A DNA stretch of 64,000 nucleotides from Paenibacillus_AB hodogayensis. Its GTDB lineage: Bacteria > Bacillota > Bacilli > Paenibacillales > NBRC-103111. A program made the translations under genes and the position numbers. The DNA lies in NCBI RefSeq assembly GCF_039536325.1, contig NZ_BAAAYO010000002.1:558001-622000 (forward strand). The letters run 5' to 3'. The notes under the pieces are model-generated. The model was not told the DNA's origin. It saw only the letters and a program-made list of their open reading frames with translations, and ran no database searches. Of this stretch, positions 36,774 to 45,952 are shown piece after piece. Each line of letters begins with the position of its first letter. Position 1 is the stretch's first letter.

Positions 36774-37676
36774 ATGATCGACGCCAAGCTCACTCCGACC
36801 GGCAATTTCTGTTTTCTGCTCCTGAACGGAATCGGTATGTCCAGCATCCCGGCACATATTCATTCCATGGGAATCGAAGAGCAGACCTCTACCGCCTACG
36901 ACCATAACGGATTCAAGCGCGCCATTCCCGACAACCTCTTCGTTTTTCAATATACGTTATCCGGACACGGTGCGATTCGTTTAGGGGAGCATACGTTCGA
37001 GGTCAAGCAGGGACAAGCTTTTTTTGTCAAGCTGCCAAGCGATCATAGGTATTATTTGCCGCAAGACAGCGGTTATTGGAAATTTTTATTTATTGTGCTC
37101 GGAGGAACGGCTGCGGAGGAATGCTGGTCACAAGTGACGCGCAGACATGGGGAACTTCTAACTTTACCGGCGGAGAGCCTGCCAATCCGGACGTTTTTAA
37201 ATCTCTATGCACAAGCGGGCAGCAACCCGATTGCCGACCTTTACCGTTGCTCGGAGCTTGCTTACCGGTTTTTAATGGCGTGCAGCCGCCACTTCCTCGT
37301 GCTGGGGGCCGAAGAGGAGACTTGGCCGGAAAGCATACGAAAAACGGTAGCCTTGATGCGGGAAAACTATGCCGAGCTCGGCGTTCTCGATGAGCTTGCA
37401 GCGTACTCCGGACTGTCGAAATATCATTTCCTGCGGCTGTTTCACCGAACGACCGGATTGACTACAGGGCAGTATGTCACGCAAATCCGAATGCAGCGGG
37501 CCATTCAGCTTCTACTCGATACGAAACAAACGGTCGAGCAGATCGCCCAATCGATCGGGTATGCGAACGGCAACTATTTTTGTAAAGTGTTTCGCAAAAC
37601 GATCGGTCTGTCGCCTCAGCAGTTTCGCAGCAATCGATTCGCATCCCCGTCGGATCGCGTAACGTTTTTACGGTAA
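36774..37676 (+). CDS. AraC-family transcriptional regulator
   Basis: A 300-residue regulator with a cupin-like sensor (GAIRLGEHTFEVKQGQAFFVKLPSDHRYYLP) and a C-terminal double helix-turn-helix (AAYSGLSKYHFLRLFHRTTGLTTGQYVTQIRM, then TVEQIAQSIGYANGNYFCKVFRKTIGLSPQQFR). GGAGG before the ATG at 36774 decides the start. It is divergent from the solute-binding/propeller pair across 250 bases and probably controls it. Confidence 0.9.
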   Translation: MIDAKLTPTGNFCFLLLNGIGMSSIPAHIHSMGIEEQTSTAYDHNGFKRAIPDNLFVFQYTLSGHGAIRLGEHTFEVKQGQAFFVKLPSDHRYYLPQDSGYWKFLFIVLGGTAAEECWSQVTRRHGELLTLPAESLPIRTFLNLYAQAGSNPIADLYRCSELAYRFLMACSRHFLVLGAEEETWPESIRKTVALMRENYAELGVLDELAAYSGLSKYHFLRLFHRTTGLTTGQYVTQIRMQRAIQLLLDTKQTVEQIAQSIGYANGNYFCKVFRKTIGLSPQQFRSNRFASPSDRVTFLR

Positions 37677-37778
37677 ATCACCTATGGAATCCTTAGGGCT
37701 GCCCAGCGGTTGCACATACCGAAGACCTCTTACCGCTTTGCATTGTCCTTCATGGGAAAATCGATTACAATAGTTTAT

Positions 37779-37793
37779 TGAGAACGGTTATCA
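37779..37793 (+). promoter_or_regulatory. Fur box upstream of the Btr-like regulator
   Basis: TGAGAAC-G-GTTATCA matches the 7-1-7 Fur consensus TGATAAT-N-ATTATCA at 11 of 14 positions and sits 24 bases before the ATG. Confidence 0.7.
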
Positions 37794-37816
37794 TTTACTG
37801 ATAGGAGGGACACGGT

Positions 37817-39559
37817 ATGAAAGCAGCTTCTGACAGCGTGTATGGCAGCGGTGGCGACGGCGGGGATTCCAACAGCCTGCTTTTCCGTTTTGTCGATCTG
37901 GAGACGCTCCCGGCTGACGCGAACGCATCGCCTTCCGCGTGGCTCAATGCCGCATCCGTGCCGCTGACGGACTGCATAAGCAAAACCGATCCCAGGTGCC
38001 CTCCATTACCGGAACCATGGCTCACCCGAATATTCGCCGACTGCTGCGCTCTGCTGGTCGTCACTGGCGGGACGGGCGAGCTGACCGCCGACGGCTCCGC
38101 CTATTCGCTGGAAGCCGGAACGAGCCTGCTGCTGCCTCCCGGCACGCTCGCCCGGTTCCGTCCGCATCCGTCCCAGCCGCCGCAAGGCTATCTGCTTACG
38201 TTCGAGGCTCTGCGCGAGGACGGTTTCGTCGGCACCATCCGCCAATACCGGATAGCCTCGAATCCGTTTTCCTGCAGAGGACGGCTGCCCAAGGCCTCCT
38301 TCCGGGAGCTGTTAAGCCAGATCAGCCGGATCGCGGAATGCCGCAAGCTGCCCTCTGTCGAGCGGAGCCACAGGGACCAGGCTGCCTTTTACAAGCTTGT
38401 CTATATGCTGATGGAATTGGAGGGAGAAGCGGAGGACGGCGGCTCCCGTCAGGCGGTGCTGCGTACGATCGAAGTGATGGAGCGCCGCTATTTCGATCCT
38501 CCCGGACGGGACGAGCTAGCCCAAATCGCCGGGCTAAGCCCTTGGCATTACTCCCATCTGTTCAAAAAAACGACCGGACTCGGCCCGAACCGGTATTTGG
38601 CGGAAATCCGCATCCGCCGCGCCAAGGAGCTTCTGCTGACCGGAACGGCTTTGCGAGATATCGCCCATCAGGTAGGCTACGGGGACGAATCCCACTTCCG
38701 GCGCACGTTTAAAGAGCTGGTCGGCGTCTCCCCCTCGGCATTCGCGAGAAGCAAGCGCGACAAAGTCGCCGCAGTCAGCTACCATTACGCGGCGCACCTG
38801 CTCACGCTCGGTATTATCCCGTACGCCGCCCCCGTCGACAAGGAACGGGAGCGCCACCGCAGTCTTTATCACGACCGCATTCCGGTACATCTGCTGCGCG
38901 GCAAAAGCTTGCCTGCGGAGCTATGGCGGCAAAATATGCAGAGCTTGGCCGACGCCAAACCGGAGCTGATCTTGTGCGATGAGGTCATCCCACCGGAAAT
39001 TGGCAGACAGCTGCAGCAGATCGCTCCGACGGTCGTCGTCCCCTGGATGAAGGAACAGTGGCGCGGTCACTTCCGGACAATAGCCGCCCTGCTCGGCAAA
39101 GAAAAGGAAGCCGACCGCTGGATAACCGACTATGACCGCAAAGCCGCCGATGCCAGGGAACGCATCCGCGGATTGATCGGGCAGGAGACCGTCGCTTTGT
39201 TCCACATCATGGCCGGCCAACTTGTCATCTACGGTCAAAGAAACGGGGGCTCGGTCCTGTACGGCGATCTCCGGCTAACGCCGGCCTGCGACATCCAGAC
39301 CATCGCCGTCTTCCGGGTCGTAACCGAAGAGCAATTGCCCCTTTACGATGCCGATCACGCGCTTATCGTCGTGGACCGCGACCCCGCTTCGCTGCGGCTG
39401 TGGCAGCAGCTTCGGACCGGGTATGTATGGCCGAACATGCAGTTCGCCCGCCGAGGACATGTGCGGCTGATTGAAGAGACGCCATGGCTGGAATACTCCC
39501 CTTACGCACACGCTATGATCGTCAACGACGCTCCCCGCCTGTTCGCCTACGATCGGTGA
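37817..39559 (+). CDS. Btr-like regulator: AraC helix-turn-helix plus siderophore-binding domain
   Basis: A 580-residue protein of the kind of B. subtilis Btr, an iron-uptake activator sensing ferri-siderophore. Residues about 1-200 hold a cupin-like region, about 200-305 two helix-turn-helix units (LAQIAGLSPWHYSHLFKKTTGLGPNRYL and LRDIAHQVGYGDESHFRRTFKELVGVSPSAF), and about 315-580 a FecB/BtuF-like periplasmic-binding fold kept in the cytoplasm (LLTLGIIPYAAPVD, KPELILCDEVI, QIAPTVVVPW). AGGAGGG precedes the ATG. A Fur box lies upstream and a siderophore-binding lipoprotein gene downstream, a likely target. Confidence 0.88.
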   Translation: MKAASDSVYGSGGDGGDSNSLLFRFVDLETLPADANASPSAWLNAASVPLTDCISKTDPRCPPLPEPWLTRIFADCCALLVVTGGTGELTADGSAYSLEAGTSLLLPPGTLARFRPHPSQPPQGYLLTFEALREDGFVGTIRQYRIASNPFSCRGRLPKASFRELLSQISRIAECRKLPSVERSHRDQAAFYKLVYMLMELEGEAEDGGSRQAVLRTIEVMERRYFDPPGRDELAQIAGLSPWHYSHLFKKTTGLGPNRYLAEIRIRRAKELLLTGTALRDIAHQVGYGDESHFRRTFKELVGVSPSAFARSKRDKVAAVSYHYAAHLLTLGIIPYAAPVDKERERHRSLYHDRIPVHLLRGKSLPAELWRQNMQSLADAKPELILCDEVIPPEIGRQLQQIAPTVVVPWMKEQWRGHFRTIAALLGKEKEADRWITDYDRKAADARERIRGLIGQETVALFHIMAGQLVIYGQRNGGSVLYGDLRLTPACDIQTIAVFRVVTEEQLPLYDADHALIVVDRDPASLRLWQQLRTGYVWPNMQFARRGHVRLIEETPWLEYSPYAHAMIVNDAPRLFAYDR

Positions 39560-39627
39560 AATCGCACAAAATGCCCCCCGATTCGCGCACGTTTCGCTCT
39601 GGCGGTCGGGGCAAACCCGATGATACA

Positions 39628-39655
39628 ATACTAATTGATAATGAGAATTAGTATC
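39628..39655 (+). promoter_or_regulatory. Fur box and dyad upstream of the siderophore-binding gene
   Basis: GATAATGAGAATTAGTATC (39637-39655) closely fits the 19-base Fur box. It overlaps a 9-base dyad ATACTAATT/AATTAGTAT (39628-39636, 39646-39654), so overlapping Fur dimers are likely. Confidence 0.85.
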
Positions 39656-39674
39656 ATAAGGGGAGACTTCCAAT

Positions 39675-40667
39675 ATGCCGCACCGTATTCGCACTTTACT
39701 CCATCCGTTCCTGATTGCCTTTCTCGCGCTCGCCATGCTGGCGAGCGGCTGCGGCTCCAAGCCGACTCCCGCCGAAGAGAAACGGCAAGGCGGCGAAGCC
39801 GCTCCCGCCCCTTCCTCTACCGCAAGCGCACCGCAAGAGCGTGAGTTCAAGCATGCGCTCGGCACGATGAAGCTGACCGGTCAGCCCAAACGGATCGTCG
39901 CTCCGTATATAGAAGACGCGCTGATCACCTTAGGCATCCAGCCGGCTGCCAAATGGTCGCTCGGCGATCTCGTGCAGGACTATTTGGAGCCGCATTTGCA
40001 GGGCGTACCTAAGCTCGATTTTACCGGCGGGCTGAACAACGAAGCGCTTCTGTCCACGAATCCCGATCTGATCGTATTGTATACGACCAACTTGGCCGAG
40101 AAGGGCGCTTACGAGCAATATTCGAAAATCGCCCCGACCTACGTGTTCAACGACGCGACCGTCGACTGGAAGCAGACGCTGAAGACGCTCGGCGACATGA
40201 CCGGCACGTCCGACAAAGCGGGCAAAGCCATTGCCGCTTACGACAGCAAGGTGGCGAACGCCAAAACAAAGCTGCAGCCTTTCGTCAAGGATAAGACGTT
40301 CGCCGTCATCCGCGCCAAGCCGAAGGAAATCCAATTAATGGACGGCTCGTTCTATAGCGGTCTCGTCTTGTATGCCGATCTGGCTCTGACTCCGCACAAG
40401 CTGGTCAAGGAATGGTCCTGGCAGCGCGCCCAGACGCTGTCGCTGGAGAAGCTTCCGGAGCTGGATGCCGACTATATTTTCGTCCTCGTCCAAAGCGAAA
40501 CGTCAAGACCGTTGCTCGAGCAGTTCCAATCAAGCCCGCTCTGGAAAAACATCCCTGCCGTCAAAAACGGGCATATCTACGAAATGCCGAGCAACTACTG
40601 GATGGCCAGCGGCGCCATCGCCAACACCGCCAAGATCGACGACGTGCTGAAAACTCTCGTCAAATAG
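39675..40667 (+). CDS. Iron-siderophore ABC transporter substrate-binding lipoprotein
   Basis: A 330-residue lipoprotein: signal peptide with lipobox LASGC (about residues 21-25) and a FecB/FeuA-type binding fold (PKRIVAPYIEDALITLGIQPAAKW, STNPDLIVLYT, KIAPTYVFND, and a final IANTAKIDDVLKTLVK). It would bind a ferri-siderophore outside the membrane. GGGGAG precedes the ATG, and a strong Fur box lies upstream. No permease or ATPase genes follow; it must use components encoded elsewhere. Confidence 0.92.
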   Translation: MPHRIRTLLHPFLIAFLALAMLASGCGSKPTPAEEKRQGGEAAPAPSSTASAPQEREFKHALGTMKLTGQPKRIVAPYIEDALITLGIQPAAKWSLGDLVQDYLEPHLQGVPKLDFTGGLNNEALLSTNPDLIVLYTTNLAEKGAYEQYSKIAPTYVFNDATVDWKQTLKTLGDMTGTSDKAGKAIAAYDSKVANAKTKLQPFVKDKTFAVIRAKPKEIQLMDGSFYSGLVLYADLALTPHKLVKEWSWQRAQTLSLEKLPELDADYIFVLVQSETSRPLLEQFQSSPLWKNIPAVKNGHIYEMPSNYWMASGAIANTAKIDDVLKTLVK

Positions 40668-40756
40668 GCGAAGCTTCTTCCGGATTCCGCTCCAAGACGG
40701 TTTGCCCTGCCGGCGCTAAGTTGCGGGCAGGAGCAGCGGTATCTCGAACGGAACTC

Positions 40757-40810
40757 AAAAGCGCCTGCCGTGTTTCCCTCCGGGAATTGAACGGCAGACG
40801 CTTTTTCTTT
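40757..40810. terminator. Bidirectional terminator
   Basis: AAAGCG-CTGCCGT pairs with ACGGCAG-CGCTTT and is followed by TTTTCTTTT; it separates the siderophore-binding gene from the convergent DUF1697 gene. Confidence 0.8.
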
Positions 40811-40821
40811 TCCTGCCCCCC

Positions 40822-41370
40822 TCAGTCCTCCCGCGCCATGGCGGCCAGCTTGCCGACGGTTTGCCAATTGCGGGTGGTGGCCGTTACGCGCAGCTTTTTC
40901 TCCAGAAAATTGTTGGAAAACAACGACTTTCCGTACTGTCCCCGACAGCGGATATACACCTCCCGACCGGATACCCGGTACTCATCAACCTCGCTCCGGA
41001 AGCCGGACAGCACGTCCACCGCTGCGGCGGAAGGTGCCTCGGCCAGGAACGAGACATACACCTTCGCTTCCTCCGCGTCATCTTCCTGACCGAACGGATT
41101 GCGGGCGATGACGTCCTCCAGTTCGGCGTGCGTTCGCACCACCGTCTCGACCCTATAGCCCAGCGCCTCCTTCAAGGCGCTTTCGATCATGACCCGAACC
41201 GGCTCCGACTGCTGCCCCGCTTCGAACACGACATTGCCGCTCTGGATGTACGTCCTCACCTTCCCGACGCCCATCGTCTCGAAAATTTCCCTCAGTCGCT
41301 CCATCTTGATCAGCTTCTGTCCGCTTACGTTAATGCCGCGCAGCAGCGCAATGTAGGTCGTATCGCCCAC
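40822..41370 (-). CDS. DUF1697 family protein
   Basis: A roughly 182-residue protein of the DUF1697 family, common in bacteria and of unknown function. The family start YIALLRGINVSGQKLIKMERL, the middle VRTYIQSGNVVFEAG and the end FSNNFLEKKLRVTATTRNWQTVGKL are all present. The GTG at 41370 with GGGAG is preferred because the family begins there; an in-frame ATG at 41439 would add a charged 23-residue tail. Confidence 0.85.
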   Translation of the reverse strand: MGDTTYIALLRGINVSGQKLIKMERLREIFETMGVGKVRTYIQSGNVVFEAGQQSEPVRVMIESALKEALGYRVETVVRTHAELEDVIARNPFGQEDDAEEAKVYVSFLAEAPSAAAVDVLSGFRSEVDEYRVSGREVYIRCRGQYGKSLFSNNFLEKKLRVTATTRNWQTVGKLAAMARED

Positions 41371-41557
41371 CGGTTTCACTCCCTTTTCCGCTTGTGGAAT
41401 ACCGCTGCCCTTTGCAGACGGTTTTCTTCTACGATCCATTATCGGCTATTCCCGCCACGAAATACAACGCAAGAGCCAATAGGGCAAGCGGAGCCGTCTC
41501 GCGACAGCCGCTTGCCCTGCACTTCATTTTACCCGTATCGTTTAGCCTTGCTAATGA

Positions 41558-43822
41558 TTAACGCCCTTCACCGTCGTACACGCGAACCTCGATCAGCTCT
41601 GCATAAGCGCTGCCGTTGGTCGCTTCCGCCACAATACGCAGTCCGTCCGTCTCCACCGGCGCCTCCAGACGGTGAACCCGCGTGCGCTTGCGGTTGTCAG
41701 TTACGTGCAGCAGCGTTTTCCAGCCGGAGCCGTCCCGGGCCTCGATCCGGTACTGCTTCACCAGCTCCGGAATAATCTCGAACGGCGTATGGTGGTGATG
41801 CAGATTGATCAAGTCCTCGTTCACGTCGTCGTTAAAGGTCAGCTCGATGTTCCGCAGGGCAACGCTCTTGTCCCAATCCAATTGCAGCCATTGCTCCGAG
41901 CCGTCCTGCAGCTCCGCCGACATCCACTGCTGAGGTCCGCCGTACGGACGGCGGTAGCCGTTTGTCGCCTTATCCGGCGCATAGGCGGCCGTATCTCCGA
42001 GCGCCCGGAAGCAGAACGGCTTGCGCGCTTTGCGGGCCATTCGCCATTGCACGACCGGCTGGTCGGGCCGGTGGTCCTCCAGCTTGGACGGAGCGTGCGG
42101 TGCCCCACCATTGAAGAACGGCAGCACCCCGGACATCGGCTCGCTAGAATGATACAAGCTAACCGCTTTGTTGGTGCGGACGATCACGAACGCATTTTGT
42201 GCCTCGTCCGGTTCCCACTTCAGATCGAAGCGAACCCATTGCTCCGTTCCGGGCTCCACGGCGGCGGCCGCTTCCGCGCGCAGCGTATGTGGCACGTAGT
42301 TTTCCTTGCGGCCCGTACTCCAAAGCTCCAGCTCGACGGTCGTCACCTCATCGGCATCCAGCAGCAGCTCCAGGCCGTCCAGACGCGGATCTACGGGAAA
42401 GAGCAGCGCCGCATCCTGATCGAGCCGGTGACGTTCCTGCTCATGACGCTCCACCGAAAGACGGGTGAGCGAACCTGAAGCCGTCAGGCGTGCCTTTGCA
42501 GCCAAGTCGCCTTCGTCCGTATTGCGCAGTCCGACGATCGATGCGTCCTGGCGCAGCAGCGTCTGCAGCAGCTCCTCGCGGTGGCTGTCGTGCAGCTCGC
42601 GCGGCGTCACGCCCTTGGCCGCGCACAGCGCCGCGCCCGTCCCGGCCGCTTCGCCGATGACCGCGCACGTCGCCATGACCCGCGTCGTGCCGAAGGCAAC
42701 GTGAGAAGCGCTAATATCCCGCCCGGCCATGAGCATATTGCGCACGTTGACGGAGTACAGCGAACGGAACGGAACGTGGTAGACGCCATCGATATGCAGA
42801 TGCTTAGAGCCGCTTTCCGTCGAATACATGCCTTGCGGCGGGTGAAGATCGATCGACCAGCCTCCGATGGCGACGCCGTCCTCGAATGGGCGTTGGGCGA
42901 TAATATCGTTCTGGTTAAGCACGTAGTCGCCGATGAAGCGGCGGTATTCTCGCTTGCCCGGAAGCGCTCCGACCCATTCCAGCGTCATGTTGGCGGCTTC
43001 GAATTTGCCGGAATTTTTAATGTAGTCCCAAATGCCGTAAATGACCGACCACAGCTCGTCGCGAATGCGCTCGTTGTCGTGAACCGTATCCAGCTCGCCA
43101 CCCCACTCGATCCACCAATAATGACAGCCGGAATCTCCGCTGCGGATGACGCGTTTGATCGGGATCGTCGTTTCTTCGATATTTTTGACAAAGGACGGGG
43201 GTACGAATTTGACCGGGCGGCCGACATCCTTTGTGTAAAACAAGATCGTGCTGCCGAGCGTAATGTCGTCCGCGATCTCCGGCGCCCATTCCTCGTTGTA
43301 TTCCTGCTTCGCTTCCCGGCCGATCCGGTACTTGGCTCCGGCCAAGAAGCCGACGAGCCCGTCTCCCGTACAATCCAGATAAACCGCGCTTTCGAAGCGG
43401 ATGCGCCGCTCCGACGCCATCATCCAGCCGGTTACGGATCGGATCGTCCGGTCATGCTCGTCGCCGTCGGCCTCCACCTCATGCACGTCGGTGTTCAGGA
43501 ACAAGCTGATGTTCTTCTCCGCTTTGACGGCCTCCAGAACGACCAAATCCCACAAATACGGATTGCCGTCTGGATTGCGGTACTGATTCTCCACGAACAG
43601 CTCGCCCATAATGCCCGTTTCCCGGGCGTAGCGATGGGTGCCGTGAGCCGTAGCTCCGCATACCCATACCCGCACCTCGCTGCTTGCATTGCCGCCGAGC
43701 ACGGGACGATTTTGCACCAGAGCCACCGTCTGCCCGAGGCGGGCGGCGGCAATTGCCGCGCATACGCCGGCCAAGCCCCCGCCGACTACTGTAATGTCCG
43801 TCGATACTGTCTCATTGCGCAT
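41558..43822 (-). CDS. FAD-dependent oxidoreductase with C-terminal discoidin-like domain
   Basis: A 754-residue flavoprotein. The N-terminal TVVGGGLAGVCAAIAAARLG is the FAD-binding dinucleotide fold and GGNASSEVRVWV a second conserved block; YLDCTGDGLVGFLAGAKY and SHVAFGTTRVMATCAVIGEAAG place it in the FAD-dependent oxidoreductase group (PF12831) often found beside carbohydrate genes. Residues about 620-754 resemble an F5/8 type C (discoidin) carbohydrate-binding module. There is no signal peptide. The ATG at 43822 has AAGGTGG upstream; a GTG four codons earlier lies in that site. It is divergent from an AraC regulator. Confidence 0.87.
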   Translation of the reverse strand: MRNETVSTDITVVGGGLAGVCAAIAAARLGQTVALVQNRPVLGGNASSEVRVWVCGATAHGTHRYARETGIMGELFVENQYRNPDGNPYLWDLVVLEAVKAEKNISLFLNTDVHEVEADGDEHDRTIRSVTGWMMASERRIRFESAVYLDCTGDGLVGFLAGAKYRIGREAKQEYNEEWAPEIADDITLGSTILFYTKDVGRPVKFVPPSFVKNIEETTIPIKRVIRSGDSGCHYWWIEWGGELDTVHDNERIRDELWSVIYGIWDYIKNSGKFEAANMTLEWVGALPGKREYRRFIGDYVLNQNDIIAQRPFEDGVAIGGWSIDLHPPQGMYSTESGSKHLHIDGVYHVPFRSLYSVNVRNMLMAGRDISASHVAFGTTRVMATCAVIGEAAGTGAALCAAKGVTPRELHDSHREELLQTLLRQDASIVGLRNTDEGDLAAKARLTASGSLTRLSVERHEQERHRLDQDAALLFPVDPRLDGLELLLDADEVTTVELELWSTGRKENYVPHTLRAEAAAAVEPGTEQWVRFDLKWEPDEAQNAFVIVRTNKAVSLYHSSEPMSGVLPFFNGGAPHAPSKLEDHRPDQPVVQWRMARKARKPFCFRALGDTAAYAPDKATNGYRRPYGGPQQWMSAELQDGSEQWLQLDWDKSVALRNIELTFNDDVNEDLINLHHHHTPFEIIPELVKQYRIEARDGSGWKTLLHVTDNRKRTRVHRLEAPVETDGLRIVAEATNGSAYAELIEVRVYDGEGR

Positions 43823-43845
43823 AGCCAAAACCACCTTAGTCGGTA

Positions 43846-43872
43846 TATGATGATATATATAATTTCATCATA
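43846..43872. promoter_or_regulatory. Dyad in the divergent promoter region
   Basis: TATGATGA (43846-43853) and TCATCATA (43865-43872) are perfect inverted 8-mers around an 11-base AT-rich centre that contains TATAAT. Its place between the divergent flavoprotein and AraC genes suits an operator. Confidence 0.5.
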
Positions 43873-43955
43873 CCAGCTCATCTACGCCATTAAATGCACG
43901 ATACGATCATCTTTTGTGTCTTTTATTTCATCACCTGCGAAGGAGGACTGCAGCC

Positions 43956-44897
43956 ATGACCGACCCGGATCGCCGAAACGGCCCGCATGACGGGGATTGG
44001 AGCTTATACCGGTACTCTTCCGGCTCTCTTCCGCCGACGGATTCCGCGCACGCGGAGTCCCCCACCTCCCCGCTCCGGTTGGCCGTCCTGGAATGGAGCG
44101 CCCGCAGCTATACGTATTGGGAAAGCAAGCGGGAATTTGCCCTCCCAGTGGATACATATCCGACCTGGTGTCTGTTTGCGGTGGAACAGGGCTCTTTCGC
44201 CTACCGGATCGGAGAGGAGCAGGGAATCGCCGACAGCGGCAGCCTCGTGCTGTGTCCGCCTTCCGTAGCCTTCGGGCGCCGTATGATAACCGAAGATTTA
44301 ACCTTCCATTTTGTGCTGCTCACGCTTTTATCCGAAGCTTGGAGAGCAGCCGATTGGAAGAACGTCAATAAGGAGACGGGTCCCCCGCTTCCTGTCCGCT
44401 TCGAGCCGGAGAACCGGCAGCGGCTGTTCGATACATTCGGCCAGTGGAGACGCTGCGGCTCCTTAGCACTACCGGATCGTTTATCGTTCATCACCCATTA
44501 CTGGAACGATATATGGAAAACGTGGTGTCTGGAGCGCATCCGCCCCGACCGCCTTGCGGACGACGAGCCGTGCAGCGACAAGCTCATGCTGCGGGCGGCG
44601 CGGCGGCTGGAGCAGCAATGCTCCGTTCCGTTCGGCGTCAAGGAGTTGGCGGGCGAGCTCGGGCTTAGCCCGGTTCAGCTCATTCGCCGGTTTCGCGCCG
44701 CTTACCGGATTACGCCAGGCGATTACTTGACCGGGCTGCGGCTGGAACGGGCGTGCCGGCTGCTGCGCGAAAGCCGGATGACCGTGGAGCAGATCGCCGC
44801 TTCCTGCGGCTACGCCACCGGTTATTACTTGAGCCGCCTATTCGCCGCCCGTTTCGGCATCGTTCCGTCGGAATACCGAAAGCGGCACCGCGTATAA
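43956..44897 (+). CDS. AraC-family transcriptional regulator
   Basis: A 313-residue regulator with an N-terminal sensor region (YPTWCLFAVEQGSFAYRIGEEQG, then LVLCPPSVAFGRR) and C-terminal helix-turn-helix pair (VKELAGELGLSPVQLIRRFRAAYRITPGDYL and TVEQIAASCGYATGYYLSRLFAARFGIVPSEYR). GAAGGAGG precedes the ATG at 43956, which decides the start. It is divergent from the flavoprotein gene and probably controls it. Confidence 0.9.
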   Translation: MTDPDRRNGPHDGDWSLYRYSSGSLPPTDSAHAESPTSPLRLAVLEWSARSYTYWESKREFALPVDTYPTWCLFAVEQGSFAYRIGEEQGIADSGSLVLCPPSVAFGRRMITEDLTFHFVLLTLLSEAWRAADWKNVNKETGPPLPVRFEPENRQRLFDTFGQWRRCGSLALPDRLSFITHYWNDIWKTWCLERIRPDRLADDEPCSDKLMLRAARRLEQQCSVPFGVKELAGELGLSPVQLIRRFRAAYRITPGDYLTGLRLERACRLLRESRMTVEQIAASCGYATGYYLSRLFAARFGIVPSEYRKRHRV

Positions 44898-44932
44898 GAA
44901 ACCTGCGATAGAACGGGGAGGAGATCCGCGCC

Positions 44933-45889
44933 TTGAATAAAACCGACCGGATGTTGGCCATCGTGCTCGAGCTGCAGCGCAAAGGAACGCTCCGCGCCGC
45001 CGACTTGGCGGAGAAGTTCGAGACGAGCGCAAGAACGATTTACCGCGATGTACAGGCGTTAAGCGAGGCAGGCGTACCGGTCGTCGGCTCGCCAGGTCAG
45101 GGCTACTCCTTGATGGACGGCTATTTTTTGCCGCCCGTCGGCTTTACCGCCGAAGAAGCGGTTACGCTGCTGCTTGGCCTCGACATGGTGACTGGGCAGT
45201 TCGACGCCTCGTATGCCGCCAAAGCCACAATGGCGCGAAGCAAGATCGAAGCGATTTTACCAGGAACCGTGCTGGAAGAGTCTCGCCGGATGCGCTCGGC
45301 TTGGAAAATGATCGAAAGAAACGCATCATCCGGCAGTCGGGACCGGGAGGCCGCTTCGAACGGGCTGCCCCTTCTCCGGCAAGCCATTCTGGAAGAACGC
45401 GTCGTACAGTTCCTCTATACGAAGACGCGGCCCGCGGCAGGCAGCGAACGGGAGACTGTCCGCGAAGCCGAGCCTTACGGGCTGGTGCGCACAGGCGGCG
45501 CCTGGATGCTGGTTGCCCATTGCCGGCAGCGCCAGGACATACGGCATTTCCGTCTGAGCCGAATCCGTGAGCTGATCTTGCGGGACGAGCGCTTTTCCCG
45601 GCCCGCCGGCTTCGATCTGCAAGCGTACCGGCCCGTCGACGACCGGAATGTCGCGGTTCAGCTGCTATTTCGTCCGGAGTTGGAAGCGGCTCTTCATGAA
45701 AACGACTATTATTATTTGGAAACCATCGAATCGGTGGATAACGGCATCCTCGTTACTCTGCGGGTGCGGCAACCCGAAGAAGCGCTGCAATGGGTGCTCG
45801 GATGGGGGGCCGGCGTTACGGTACTTGCGCCGGAACCGCTGCGTTTGCGTATGGCGGAGGAATGCCGGAGCATGCTCGAAAGCTACTGA
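44933..45889 (+). CDS. WYL-domain (YafY/DeoR-type) transcriptional regulator
   Basis: A 318-residue regulator: N-terminal helix-turn-helix (TDRMLAIVLELQRKGTLRAADLAEKFETSARTIYRDVQALSEAGVPV), then a WYL domain (about residues 150-230: VQFLYTKTRP ... EAEPYGLVRTGGAWMLVAHC, HFRLSRI) and a C-terminal WCX segment. WYL domains bind small ligands or nucleic acid. The TTG start has GGGGAGGAG. It is followed 60 bases later by a DinB-family gene, a frequent pairing. Confidence 0.9.
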   Translation: MNKTDRMLAIVLELQRKGTLRAADLAEKFETSARTIYRDVQALSEAGVPVVGSPGQGYSLMDGYFLPPVGFTAEEAVTLLLGLDMVTGQFDASYAAKATMARSKIEAILPGTVLEESRRMRSAWKMIERNASSGSRDREAASNGLPLLRQAILEERVVQFLYTKTRPAAGSERETVREAEPYGLVRTGGAWMLVAHCRQRQDIRHFRLSRIRELILRDERFSRPAGFDLQAYRPVDDRNVAVQLLFRPELEAALHENDYYYLETIESVDNGILVTLRVRQPEEALQWVLGWGAGVTVLAPEPLRLRMAEECRSMLESY

Positions 45890-45952
45890 CATACAGCTGT
45901 CAGCAGCGTTTTGTTACGATGGGGACATTCAACCAAAAAGGAGCTTATCCCT

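Noticed and set aside
42581..43990. 469-codon plus-strand open frame opposite the FAD oxidoreductase
   Set aside because: It is a shadow of the flavoprotein gene that also runs into the start of the AraC gene in another frame.
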